A stretch of DNA of 64,000 nucleotides from Chrysaora quinquecirrha (taxonomy: Eukaryota > Cnidaria > Scyphozoa > Semaeostomeae > Pelagiidae), in contig JACTAT010000010.1 of NCBI GenBank assembly GCA_014526335.1, positions 5,574,282 to 5,638,281 on the forward strand. Direction: 5' to 3'. This document shows, piece after piece, positions 1-10,668 of the stretch. The position numbers were made by a program, and so were the translations under genes. The notes beneath the pieces were generated by a model that did no database searches, was not told where the DNA came from, and saw only the letters and a list, made by a program, of their open reading frames with translations. Within the stretch, counting starts at the first letter, position 1. Each line of letters opens with the position of its first letter.

Positions 1-1302
1 CCATTGTTTGACAAAATTTCTGTACTCCCTGCTCTATATTTCATTATTTCTTTAGTATTTCAGCTGTTGTCGCCTGCCCCAAGCCCTTTTTTGCCTTGCT
101 CTCTCGCTCCCAAACCCCCTTCAGAGCGACAGAGTCGTGTACATATAGCTACGGAATACAATTTTCGGAAAGAGTGTGAGTGTGCAATCTGGTGCAGCTA
201 GACCAACCACACAAGGCTCATGTTCCGCTCAAGCAATCTACTATGCCAACAACCACAGCAATTCGCTATAGTTTGAGCAGCTTTCAACTTGGCAGCTGGT
301 TTTATTGGTTGATAGAGTTCTGTATAAAAACGATCTAAAACAGCCAGAATGTGCTCCTCACAGCAGTAATGGTAATTATCGCCTCCCTCTCCTCTAATCT
401 GTCTCTACTTATCTTCTAAATGGCTCCCTCGATTCCTTAATAAATTTCGTTTTATAATGTTCTTACCGAAGCTCGGAAATCTCGTGAGTTGCTTGGTATT
501 ATTGAAAGCCTTATATTAGAAGTATCAAGGGGTGCGCGACTGCGTGTACCCGTCTTTTGGACCTGCCCCCATGCCCCCCTCTTTTCTATCCAGCGTCTCC
601 GTCTTAACTACAAATTGTAGGATAAGCCGTGGGTTTACTCCTTGGAGAGGCCAGTAGCAAAATGCTAAATCCCTTCAAAAACAAAAAGATTTCAGTGGAT
701 TTTACGGCATTGTGTGCAGGAATAGGACTTTTAATAAGACTATAAGAATCTTACATGGAGTATTTACCTTTTTTGCCTTATATGGAGTGGTTACAACATT
801 TAGAGTTCCATGTTTCATCACCTTGCTTATGCTAGACATAATTCTTTGCCTTAAATTATGGGTACCAAATAATTCTGTTATTTTTGAATGACACACAGAA
901 CCGTTTTAAAGAAACAATTAGCTGCCTTTGCTCATGCAGATTTTGCTGTTCTACAACCCGCTGGGATTGGCTGATATTCCTGCCTTCTCATCTTCCTTGA
1001 AAGATAACCACCAAACAATTATTTGTCTTATTTTTGTTCGAAACAACATGCCTTATCGCATTTCCTGTCGTGCCTGATCATGCCATTTTGCTGACTTGTT
1101 GGGAAGCTACTGTTTTTGGCTGGATCAAATGTTGATTGTTTTTTAGAATAGATCTCTTAGTTTGCGTTGTTGAGCGTTCCCAAATTGTCCCTCCTAACTT
1201 TTAAACCGAGTCGTTTTCAAAAACTTTGCATTGGCAAGCCATTTTTGCTTCAGCTTCCGAAAACTTGGATGGTCGTTAGCCCGGGGGTGGGGTGGTACGG
1301 GA
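1..1302. other. No gene seen
   Basis: Open frames here are short and lack splice-compatible partners. The stretch around 200-290 resembles sequence near 43,300-43,380 (both hold CTCATGTTCCGCT followed by AACAACCACA), so part of it is dispersed repeat. Confidence 0.5.
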
Positions 1303-1594
1303 GGGGGTACTTCCATTGTTCAATATACTAGACGCGCCGCCCAAATGGGTAACTTTTTTCAGCGCCAATTTCCCTACACATGGGTTGGTTTTTCGTAAAG
1401 AATCTCTGTAGCAAAATATACATAACATTTTAGACATGCATTAACATTTGAGATATTGGTACAAATGGGTAAAAAATTTCGTTGTTTTTTTTCTATACAT
1501 AGGTACCACGACAAACAGAATTTATCGGTAGACATGGGTAGGTTTGGAAAAACTGGGCGGCACGTCTAGTCTCTTGAACAATGAAGTAACCCCC
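1303..1594. mobile_element. MITE with about 45-bp terminal inverted repeats
   Basis: The left end (GGGGGTACTTCCATTGTTCA) and the reverse complement of the right end (GGGGGTTACTTCATTGTTCA) match, and the match continues through a shared CTAGACGYGCCGCCCA. The interior holds repeated 'atgggta' words and no ORF. This is a short non-autonomous DNA transposon of unassigned superfamily. No target-site duplication could be read confidently. Confidence 0.7.
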
Positions 1595-2221
1595 GGTCGA
1601 TAGGTGATGCACACCAATGGTGCACACCCTCTCTCCCAGACCTCTCATCGTACGGCCATGGTAGACTTATTACACGAGTCTCTGAGATTAATCTGGGGTT
1701 TACCATATCTCTACTGATTGAGCCTTTAAGAGCAAGGACTTGATTCTCATCTGCTAGTTCACTGTGTTAAACTTGGTACTCACCAGCAACACAAGCATAA
1801 CTACAAACATAAGCGCAAGAATATGCGCTTTTCTCCACTTTTTGACATCCTAAAAGGCCCTTCCTACCATCATGGAAACATCAAGATCATCGCAGAGCGT
1901 GAACAAAACAAAATCCACCTTACATGTCTTGCATAAATTTGCGTAATAATTTACAAGGAATTGTGCGAGTGATATTCTCGAATAAATTAGACATAATTAG
2001 CGTTAGACACACCAAGTTTACATAAATACTAATGCTTATACGTTATAGATGTGAACATAGCAGAGATGCAACGATAATACATTTGCCTATGGGGCAATAA
2101 TGAAAATACTTCATTATATACTTTTAAAAATACGAGAAGACTAGCTTCGTAAAATATCTTGGTTATATCAAGGATAATAGTAAAAGTAAAAGTGGCTATG
2201 CTATATACAAAAAACTTTCTT

Positions 2222-2432
2222 TCAATAAGTCAATAAGCAAATGGCCTTCTGGTCCAACGCTCAAATTTGCTTAAAGTACCTAGTATTTCAGCCCTCATAA
2301 AATGACTGGTATCCTAATTAAAACTCTTATTTAGGCTCTTCTCTTGCTTTCCAATGTAATTGACAAGTTTGCAATGATAAAGAAAGCTATCTCGACAACC
2401 AAAAATTTTAACAAAATCATAGCCCTAGTTAC
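2222..2432 (+). repeat. Decayed copy of the 'ataagcaa' MITE family
   Basis: This stretch matches 20,750-20,998 block by block: cagccct, aaaactcttattt, taatgtaattgacaagtttgcaa and ttttaacaaaatc..tagccctagtt occur in the same order. It has lost clean termini. The rest of 1595-3001 holds no gene that I can support; a short poly-C tract lies near 2447. Confidence 0.6.
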
Positions 2433-3001
2433 GAAGTAGCAAAATCCCCCCCCCCCCCTCCCCATTTGCCAGATTGCTTAGGTCAACTTTTGAGCGTTTA
2501 ACTTTGAAGCAATAACTCTTCAAGTCAGGGTAAAAAGAAAATAGTGGCTGTCCGTGTAGGGTAGATTGGAGAAGGGAAGAAATATCTTAAACTTTCTTGA
2601 GAACGAAATTTTTCCGAGTAAATTGAAAACTTTTCATCGTCACTCACGAACGAAGCAGCACAAGCACAAGGCAACCTCCATTTCCTAAGGACCTAGGGTC
2701 GAATTATCACTGAAACGAGGCATATTTCCTTTATGCAAACGAAACCTTGGTTTTGCCAATGGCTTTGTCAAATTAAAATGCCTAACTCTACATAAAATAC
2801 TGTTAAATGATAATGCCAAAGATAAGGCTCAAGTCTAAGAAAACTCAACAGTTCTAGCTAGCTACTCAATGGTCTATTATCTAATGCTAGAATATATAGT
2901 AAAGCATATATTTATCCTCTAATTTTCATACGTTTTTATGTCATCATTCTTCCCTTCATTATCACGACCATGTCGTCTCCGTCTTAGACCTCCGTCGTAA
3001 C

Positions 3002-4758
3002 TTAGCAACCTGGTAGATTCGGTTGCTGTACAACAACAATCTTGCACATGTAGTTGAGTCTGAAGATTTCATATCCAATGTCGCGCTTGCGCACACTGCA
3101 GCGGATCTTTTGTTGGTATGGCATGTCAACTGTACAGCAACAGCTCAGATTTTTCAGACATGTTTCTGCAAGTGCACAGGCTGCAAGTAAAAACATAACA
3201 GGATTTTTACAAACTTGCTAGGCCTAAAGAGTTTATATAATTAAATCAATATCTCAGTCCGGTTTGGTACACTTCGATTTTTGCGAAATAATCCTCTTTA
3301 AGGACACACAGCTCAACTCCTCTCCCCTTGTTAAAATCGCTAAAACTTCTTTAAAAGTCTGAAACGCAAGATGAGTTTTCAAGCATGTTTTATTTGCTAG
3401 TCGCCGCAGTATACCTTTGTAAAGGACGCAGAATCGTATGGAGAGCCTTGAGAAAGATTTGAATGGTTTTGGAGGCGAAAATCGGAGGGTTTTGGGAAGT
3501 TTGGAGGCTTGTGAAACTGTTGCTAGGAACGTTGCTAGGGACATAAACAGAAAATCCGTACGAAAATGGTGGGGGAGGGGTACCGAAGCATTAGCGACAA
3601 CTAATCAAGAGAAGACAAACCAAAACTCTAGCAAAAAGGGTGTGGTCCTAAAAAGTTGTAGGATCCTCGATCTGGTGGCTTGCGCTGTCCCTGTTCGTGC
3701 AGAGCCTCAAGGTCACAACGTGCGAAACATGCAGAATACTTATAAATTTTCTATCTTTGTTGTTTTACCTGGGTCTGTACTTGTTGCTATCGTATCAAGG
3801 ATATTTCTGCAGTTAACGACATCTTGAAATGACGAACAACCTGTTGATAAAGCAACATTTTTAAATAAACATCATGATCAATGCACATGATATCAAAGCA
3901 TTTAATTAACTGCTTTTAAATCGTCAAGCATGTAGTTTTTTAGTTTCAGTATTTACCCTTCGGTTACGCCGCAAGCATAGTTATGCAGGAGGGCCCTGAC
4001 CAAACGTTCTTACGTTGTTTGTCAAACATTTGAAATTTGTTTGTCAAGCAAAATGTTTAATCGTTTGGCAAAGCCGCAAACGATACTTTTCAAACACTCT
4101 CTTATTGCGTCCAGCAAAAATGTTTTGAACATTTCAAAATATCGTTCGAAGCTACATCGCTACATATATCCAATACGTACGCATAAAAACTACAAGCAAG
4201 TCATGTCTGTGCTGTTTAGAGCAATTTCGTCCGCTAATCTCTCTAAGGCTCAAGCAAAACGATCAGACTTTTTTTGTCAAACATCTTTAATTTGCTTGCC
4301 ATCCAAAATGTTTGATCATTTGGCATGTTGCTTGTAAAACATTTCTTGCTTGTGATAGTTAGAAGATGTGTCGAAGTATTCCAACAACATATATGTAGCT
4401 AGATAAGCCAGTTGTGTTTTTTTAGGGTTTTTAAGCGACATTTAATAGATTTAAGATTTAACCACTCGGCGAAAAGAGCAAACATTGCTTAGAAATCCAA
4501 CCCCAAATGTTTGACTAACAATGCAGGATCGCTTAGCCATAGGACCTAATAATCTAATAATCATTGCAGTTGCTAAAGCATTAGAACAAAACTAATTTAC
4601 GTCCAAAAACAATCGAAAATAAGAAAATTGAAATATCTAATGCTTATGGAATCAAATGACAAATACAAAAAAAGCTACTTACCTTGTGTTTGAGAGCAAA
4701 CGTTGTTTGCAAGTAACACAGCAATGAAAAAGGACAACAAACTTTTCACAGCACCCAT
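3002..4758 (-). CDS. Secreted cysteine-rich peptide, two exons, 84 residues
   Basis: Exon 1 is 4758-4683 and exon 2 is 3180-3002, both on the minus strand. Exon 1 starts at ATG and ends CACAAG|GTAAGT in phase 1. Exon 2 follows a ttttacttgcag acceptor and enters with two bases, so the phases agree. Residues 5-19 are a hydrophobic signal-peptide core after one lysine (KSLLSFFIAVLLA), with likely cleavage near residues 21-25. The mature part has eight cysteines spaced C-x5-C-x5-CCC-x11-C-x17-C-x12-C, the last being the final residue before TAA. No transmembrane segment follows. I do not recognise the family: the length and cysteine content suit a secreted defence, signalling, matrix or venom-type peptide, but nothing in the sequence decides between these. 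The intron carries a dispersed repeat. Splice phase, signal peptide and cysteine density together make a chance ORF unlikely. Confidence 0.62.
3993..4345. repeat. CAAACATTTG-rich dispersed repeat in the peptide gene's intron
   Basis: It begins GGGCCCTGACCAAACGTTC and contains several 'TTTGTCAAACATTTGAAATTTG'-like palindromic words. The same vocabulary occurs near 15,070, 35,255, 41,268, 41,870, 42,290 and 60,960. It is probably an AT-rich non-autonomous element whose interior is made of short inverted words. Confidence 0.5.
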
Positions 4759-4882
4759 TTCGTTGGTAGACAGTATATAAAAACAGATGCTTCTAGCTTC
4801 CAAAAGTGTGTTCTTTCAGGACTCTTGATGCTACCACGTGTAGAGATTCTTGCGATTTGCTTTACATCGCGATTTGCATCCG

Positions 4883-4927
4883 TATTTAAACCAAGGGCCA
4901 TTGTCCCACAATAGGCAAAAGGACCAA
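4883..4927 (-). promoter_or_regulatory. Possible promoter of the secreted peptide gene
   Basis: On the minus strand there is a GATTGGTCC CCAAT-box word (plus-strand ccaatcagtg near 4922) and a TTTAAATACGG TATA-like word (about 4883-4890), about 125 bp upstream of the start codon. Spacing is plausible for a core promoter, but the call rests on motif matches only. Confidence 0.25.
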
Positions 4928-5110
4928 TCAGTGACGTCTTCCCACGCTGTCTAGCTCATCACTTGCTATAAACGATACTTTGGTGAAAAGGGAGGTTTGA
5001 TCATTGGACGAATAAAAACCAAAACGCAGTTTTTCCACGCTTCTTTTCTTATTATTCAAACGCCAAAAATGTCAAGCGTAAGTGCTATTCGTCATGAGCT
5101 AGGAGCTAAA

Positions 5111-5264
5111 CTCCTCCTTAGGGTTAGTCAACAAGCTCCTTACTGTGGGTCCTGTGCACTTACTAGACTCGATACACAAGGCGTTTTTAATTTGGCTATT
5201 GAATTGAATTTCTGGACGCCAAAACAAACGCTCCTCCTTGGGATTAGTCAACAAGCTCCTTACT
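5111..5264 (+). repeat. Two 34-bp direct repeats 120 bp apart
   Basis: CTCCTCCTT(A/G)GG(G/A)TTAGTCA followed by ACAAGCTCCTTACT occurs at 5111-5144 and again at 5231-5264. The sequence between the copies is unrelated. Confidence 0.75.
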
Positions 5265-5325
5265 TTTGGTCTGTGAAATTCTAAATTCAACAAATATCTC
5301 TGCCTCGCTTCTATCTATTTATCCA

Positions 5326-5661
5326 AACAATACAATACAATACAATACAATACAATACAATACAATACAATACAATACAATACAATACAATACAATACAA
5401 TACAATACAATACAATACAATACAATACAATACAATACAATACAATACAATACAATACAATACAATACAATACAATACAATACAATACAATACAATACAA
5501 TACAATACAATACAATACAATACAATACAATACAATACAATACAATACAATACAATACAATACAATACAATACAATACAATACAATACAATACAATACAA
5601 TACAATACAATACAATACAATACAATACAATACAATACAATACAATACAATACAATACAAT
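5326..5661. repeat. Uninterrupted AATAC pentanucleotide array, about 67 units
   Basis: The AATAC/TACAA unit repeats without a visible interruption for about 336 bp. Open frames in all phases are artefacts of the period. Such purity suggests recent expansion or active slippage. It abuts the hexamer array at 5661 directly. Confidence 0.97.
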
Positions 5662-6588
5662 AGTAATAGTAATAGCAAAAGTAATAGTAATAGTAATGGC
5701 AATGGTAATAGGATAGTAATAGTAATAGTAACAGAAATTGTAATAGAAATAGTAACAATATCAGCAACATTAGTAATAGTAATAGTAATAGTAATAGTAA
5801 TAGTAATAGTGATAGTAATAGTAATAGTAGTAGTAATAGTAAAAGTTAGTAATAGTAATAGTAACAGAAATTGTAATAGAAATAGTAACAATATCAGCAA
5901 CATTAGTAATAGTAATAGTAATAGTAATAGTAATAGTAATAGTAATAGTAATAGTGATAGTAATAGTAATAGTGATAGTAATAGTAATAGTAGTAGTAAT
6001 AGTAAAAGTTAGTAATAGTAATAGTAACAGTAGCAATTGTAATAGTAAATAGTAATAGTAATAGTAATAGTAATAGTAATAGTAATAGTAATAGTAATAG
6101 TAATAGTAATAGTAATAGTAATAGTAATAGTAATAGTAATAGTAATAGTAACAGTAATAGTAATAGTAACAATAATAATTGTAATAGTAATAGTAATAGT
6201 AATAGCAATAGTAATAGTAAAAGCAATAGTAATAGTAATAGTAATAGTAATAGTAAGTAATAGTAATAGTAATAGTAATAGTAATAGTAATAGTAATAGT
6301 TAGTAATAGTAATAGTAACAGAACTTGTAATAGAAATAGTAACAATATCAGCAACATTAGTAATAGTAATAGTAATAGTAATAGTAATAGTAATAGTGAT
6401 AGTAATAGTAATAGTAGTAGTAATAGTAAAAGTTAGTAATAGTAATAGTAACAGAAATTGTAATAGAAATAGTAACAATATCAGCAACATTAGTAATAGT
6501 AATAGTAATAGTAATAGTAATAGTAATAGTAATAGTAATAGTAATAGTAATAGTGATAGTAATAGTAATAGTAGTAGTAATAGTAATG
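5661..6588. repeat. TAGTAA hexamer array with a higher-order repeat
   Basis: The basic unit is TAGTAA with scattered variants. A distinctive block (agtaacagaa..ttgtaatagaaatagtaacaat..cagcaacatt) recurs at about 5727, 5861, 6315 and 6448. Segments of at least 130 bp have therefore duplicated as blocks, on top of hexamer slippage. Confidence 0.93.
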
Positions 6589-6799
6589 TGAGCATATTTT
6601 CTGTTTAATCCTTCTCTAAACGTATGTCAAATTGGTCCACATTCTTTGCGTCATATCCCCCACATCCCACACCCTGAGGACAGCATTCTCCAACTGTCCC
6701 ATTCTATGAAGCCCAGTTTTCGGACACAAATCTCTGAAGAATGATGTACGCACATTTTAATAGTAATAGCAATTCACCAACGTAGTCTCCGCCTATATT

Positions 6800-6935
6800 T
6801 ACAGAACTCCGAAATCGCGAGAATAGCAAAAACATCTTTCGACATAGTAAAAAGCTTTTTTCGTCTGACACTCCTTCCTTTATAAACGCCAGAAACAGAC
6901 TGAAAAATACTGACTAAGGCGGAATTTATTCTCAG
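6800..6935 (-). mobile_element. Terminal fragment of the PLE family
   Basis: The order cagaact..gaaatcgcgagaatagc, aaagcttttttcgtctgacactcct, gccagaaacagactgaaa, actaaggcggaattta matches the termini of the PLE at 16.8-20.0 kb. No coding part remains. Confidence 0.65.
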
Positions 6936-7529
6936 AACTCTATAGCCATTTTTCTCTCTTCAAAGAGCCGTTGGAGCGTTCGAGGTGACTACACATAAGG
7001 ATGAGATGTTGAATAGTTTTCTTAAGATGTACAAGATTTTGAACGAGTGAATCCCACCTCGGTAAAATCGCTACATTTCCATACGTTTTTGGTCGTTTCA
7101 ATGGGAGAATGGGAGGAGAGGGATTCATTGTCCAAATTTATCTCTTGAGTCCTGGCTATTTGAAGAGAACGTTTTATCCATAACAAACAAAGCTAATAAT
7201 ACTAAGTTCACACGATCGACAGTGGATGAAAGGCCGATTAGAAGTCGCTAAATTTTAAATGGAAGATGGTTAACCACATAGTTAGCAGAAAATTACAGCC
7301 TTGTCGTTGTGTTGAAATATCTTGTGTGATTGGAAATTTGTAACATGTTAACTGTGTTACCAGAAGGCAAACTTTGCGTTTTGCAAGTTTGGTTTCCCTT
7401 GTCATCGATAATTTTGCTACCTCCCACAAAGAAGAAAGCATCGCTGAGGGCTGTACTGTATAGGTTAGGTTCCCATGCATCCAGCCCACAAGTGTGAGAG
7501 AGTTATCTCTGTCACAATTTTCTACCGTA

Positions 7530-7680
7530 AAGCTGTATAAGCATCATAATATTTAAGCTGTATAAGCATCATAATATTTTTTTAAATCCCTTCTGTTTTA
7601 GACGTCCCGCCGATATTTCTACTCTGAAGAGGTTTAAGACGAAAAAAGCATCGCAGTTTTGAAGTTCTGTAAAACTCAAG
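7530..7680 (+). repeat. 25-bp tandem duplication and a PLE end scrap upstream of CCDC43
   Basis: AAGCTGTATAAGCATCATAA is present twice in tandem (7530 and 7555). At about 7618-7680 'gacgaaaaaagc' followed by 'atcgcagttttgaagttctgta' resembles the extreme PLE terminus. The region 6936-7529 shows no gene. Confidence 0.5.
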
Positions 7681-7778
7681 ACCCCTAACACCAACACCCC
7701 ACCTCGCATTCGCCTTCGTCTTGTAAACCTTACCAACCTCACTCTGATGTTGAGGTCTTTCCCACATGAAAAAGTTCG

Positions 7779-7790
7779 AAAATGGCGGCC
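7779..7790 (+). promoter_or_regulatory. YY1-like AAAATGGCGGCC at the CCDC43 start codon
   Basis: The sequence around the ATG matches the AANATGGCGGC consensus known for YY1 sites, which in many animal housekeeping genes overlap the start of translation. The match is seen; binding is inferred. Confidence 0.4.
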
Positions 7791-10637
7791 AGCCATGACT
7801 TCGAAGACTGGCTTTGCAACAAATTGAAGTCGTTGCAGCTGGACGAGGACGTTTTTCTTGATTACATCAAAGGAGTATTAGAAGAAGATGTACCTGAAGA
7901 AGAAAAATCGGATACAATAAGCAACATCCTTGAAGGAGCTATTGTAAGTGTTGCTTTTTAAATCTGGGTGTGGGTTATAGTTTTTTAGGCCATAAGCAGA
8001 GAGCCTGGATAAGCCTAATAAATAAAAAGACAGACAGACAGAGAGGCAGAGGCAGAGTGTTTAGGGTCTCTTCTCCTTCCTAACTGTGGGTGTGTGCAAA
8101 ATTCCTTTTTATGTTCGAAGAATTTCGAACATATTGGTGTGGGGTGGCGTGTCACTAACTAACTAACCAACGCTTGAACAATGGAAAACATGTAACAATA
8201 GAAATAAACTCAAGAGTGCCATTAGGGCCATTGTCTCGACCATTGATGCACAATTTGTGGTTAGTTCTTCACAATCGCGGCCTGCAAGCCTCTTTGTCAA
8301 TCTTAGGTCATGTGACAATTGTTCTACTGATTCGTAATAGTTCACTATGAGTCATTGTGTTTACTTTTTAAACAATGGCAAATTGCCACATTGGTCTAGT
8401 TAATGACATTTCAAACATTCTCATCATCAATCATAGAGTCTGGGCAAGAGCGGCAATTTCAAAATACTTTTCAAAGCAAATCGTCATCATTCTCATCATC
8501 ATCATCATAATCATCATCATCATGATTACCATCTTTGACGATGTGGCTGTGGCAAGATCTAAAGGAACGGCATCACCACCACAATCACCCCTACAACTAT
8601 CACCACCACCACCCCTATCCCCACCACCACAACCACCCCTACAACAATCACCACGATCATCCTTGTCACCACAACCACCCCCCTATAACCACCACCACAA
8701 CCACCTCTACAACTATCACCACGATCACCCCTATCACAACCACCACCCCCCTTATCACCACCACCACAACCACCCCTACAACCTTCATCACAATCACCTT
8801 TAACAGCACCACCACAACCCCCCTACAATCATCACCACAGCCATCCCTATCACCAATACCACATCCACCCTACCACCACAATCACCCCTACCAACCAGCA
8901 TCATAATCATCGTGGTCATCAACATCATCATCATAACCACCACCATTATCATAATAATCATCATCGTCATCGTTGTGCATACCGATAAACATCTTTCATC
9001 ATTTGACTGAAATAGCTATATTCAACCAGAGTCGTTCTTCGAACATGCCCATAGGGCCCCTATGTTTTCCAAGTTATCCTGCACACAGCTGCACACATAG
9101 ACAATAGATAGAATAAAGATCACTTAATAATAATTATTTGTTCTACACCAATCACCAAAACAACAATAGACGTTCATTAGCGTAACTAAGTGTTCATTAG
9201 TGAAACGTTGTAAACATGTTTTAAGTCGTTTTCTTTCTTTAATTTATAGCCTAGCCATTTATTTAATATGAAAACTTGGATTTGTCGCCATGATTTGAAC
9301 TGAATATGCTGCTCTGTCGCAAAAGAAGTTGTCTTTTATTTTTCTATTCTACAATGTTTTTGGTCGCCGTACTGGTCTTACAATTTATCCTGAAGCTACG
9401 CTTCCTAAAAGTCAACCTATTATTGTAATCTTGCACCATTAGGGGTTAATCATACTACTATAATTTTTAAATTTGATGAACAGCGGAAACATTTCAGCAT
9501 ACTTAAAAGCTGTAAGTATAAACATCAAAAACAGACCGAAACACTTGAAAGAGTGGAATATTCAGCTGCTTGTTCTGATTGATGGGTTTTCGAGCCACAT
9601 CTGGGTATAAGGTTGGCCTTAGCTTATTGTTTCAGTCTGTTTCTGATGTTTATACCCTATGAATTGTCAGACAAAAAAAGCTTTTAAGTATGCCCAAAAA
9701 TGTTTCCGCTGATCATTGCAATTTTGAAGTTCTGTACTACTCAAAAATGATAAAGTTTAATATGATTTTGTTATTGATTTTTCAGGAAGATCCATCTGCT
9801 AGTAGCCAAGAATGTGAAGCAATTCTAGAAAAGTGGAATGAACTCAACTTCAAGAACGCTGATGTAGTTCCTAGTGAGTCTCTATTATCTATATAAAAAA
9901 TTCTCTTGTTGCAATAAAACAGCATGTATTAAAAGTTAACTTTAAAGAGGTGTTCATGCGAACAGAAGAAAGTGCTAACTTGAAGCAGTGCAGTAGCTGA
10001 AATGTCCAAACAAGCTAACAAGTTTTCATTGCTCAGTTACTTTAGCATGTTTCACTATTTTGGGGGCTTTTTGTAAATGGTGGGGCAGCAAGGAGGGTAC
10101 GGGTACTACAGGGGATGGGGGCAGCGCTCTTCTAAGCATGGTTGGGATAGGTCTGATATAGTCTAAAACTTGTGTGAAAATGCCATAGGACTAATGCTGG
10201 CCTCCTCAAATGCTGGGCCTCTGTGGAAACTACTGTTTGTCAACTGTCTTTCAGTTCTTATACAGAATTTAATTTGTGTATTGTCTGAATTTTAGTTAAA
10301 AATGGCATTGAAAATGCAGATGAAAAGATCAGAGATATAATTCATAAACAACAAGCAACATTAGCAGTAAATAAACCAACATCAGCGGTTGATGATGAAT
10401 ATAAAAGGAGACTTCTTGAGCAATATTCTCATGTTGAAGAAGATGGTCACAGGTAAGCTCACTTGTTTGTTTGTTGTTGTTGTTCCTTGTTAAAATCCAA
10501 TTTCTTTGACTCCAATACTTGGACTATTGAATGGAAATATGATAAATTGTTTTAAGCTGTTGTCTGAGAAACCAACAGTATGACAGTGTTGAAAGAAGGG
10601 GAACATTTTTTGGGCACCATTGTTTCTCAGGCAATTA

Positions 10638-10668
<31 letters not shown>

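Noticed and set aside
5266..6608. Long open frames on both strands through the AATAC and TAGTAA arrays
   Set aside because: They result from repeat periods that avoid stop codons in some frames; the proteins are pure low-complexity runs.
8375..8906. His/Pro/Thr-rich ORFs at 8.4-8.9 kb and Val/Gly-rich ones at 55.0-55.6 kb
   Set aside because: They fall entirely in the satellite core of the two repeat copies, with no splice context or conserved frame between copies.
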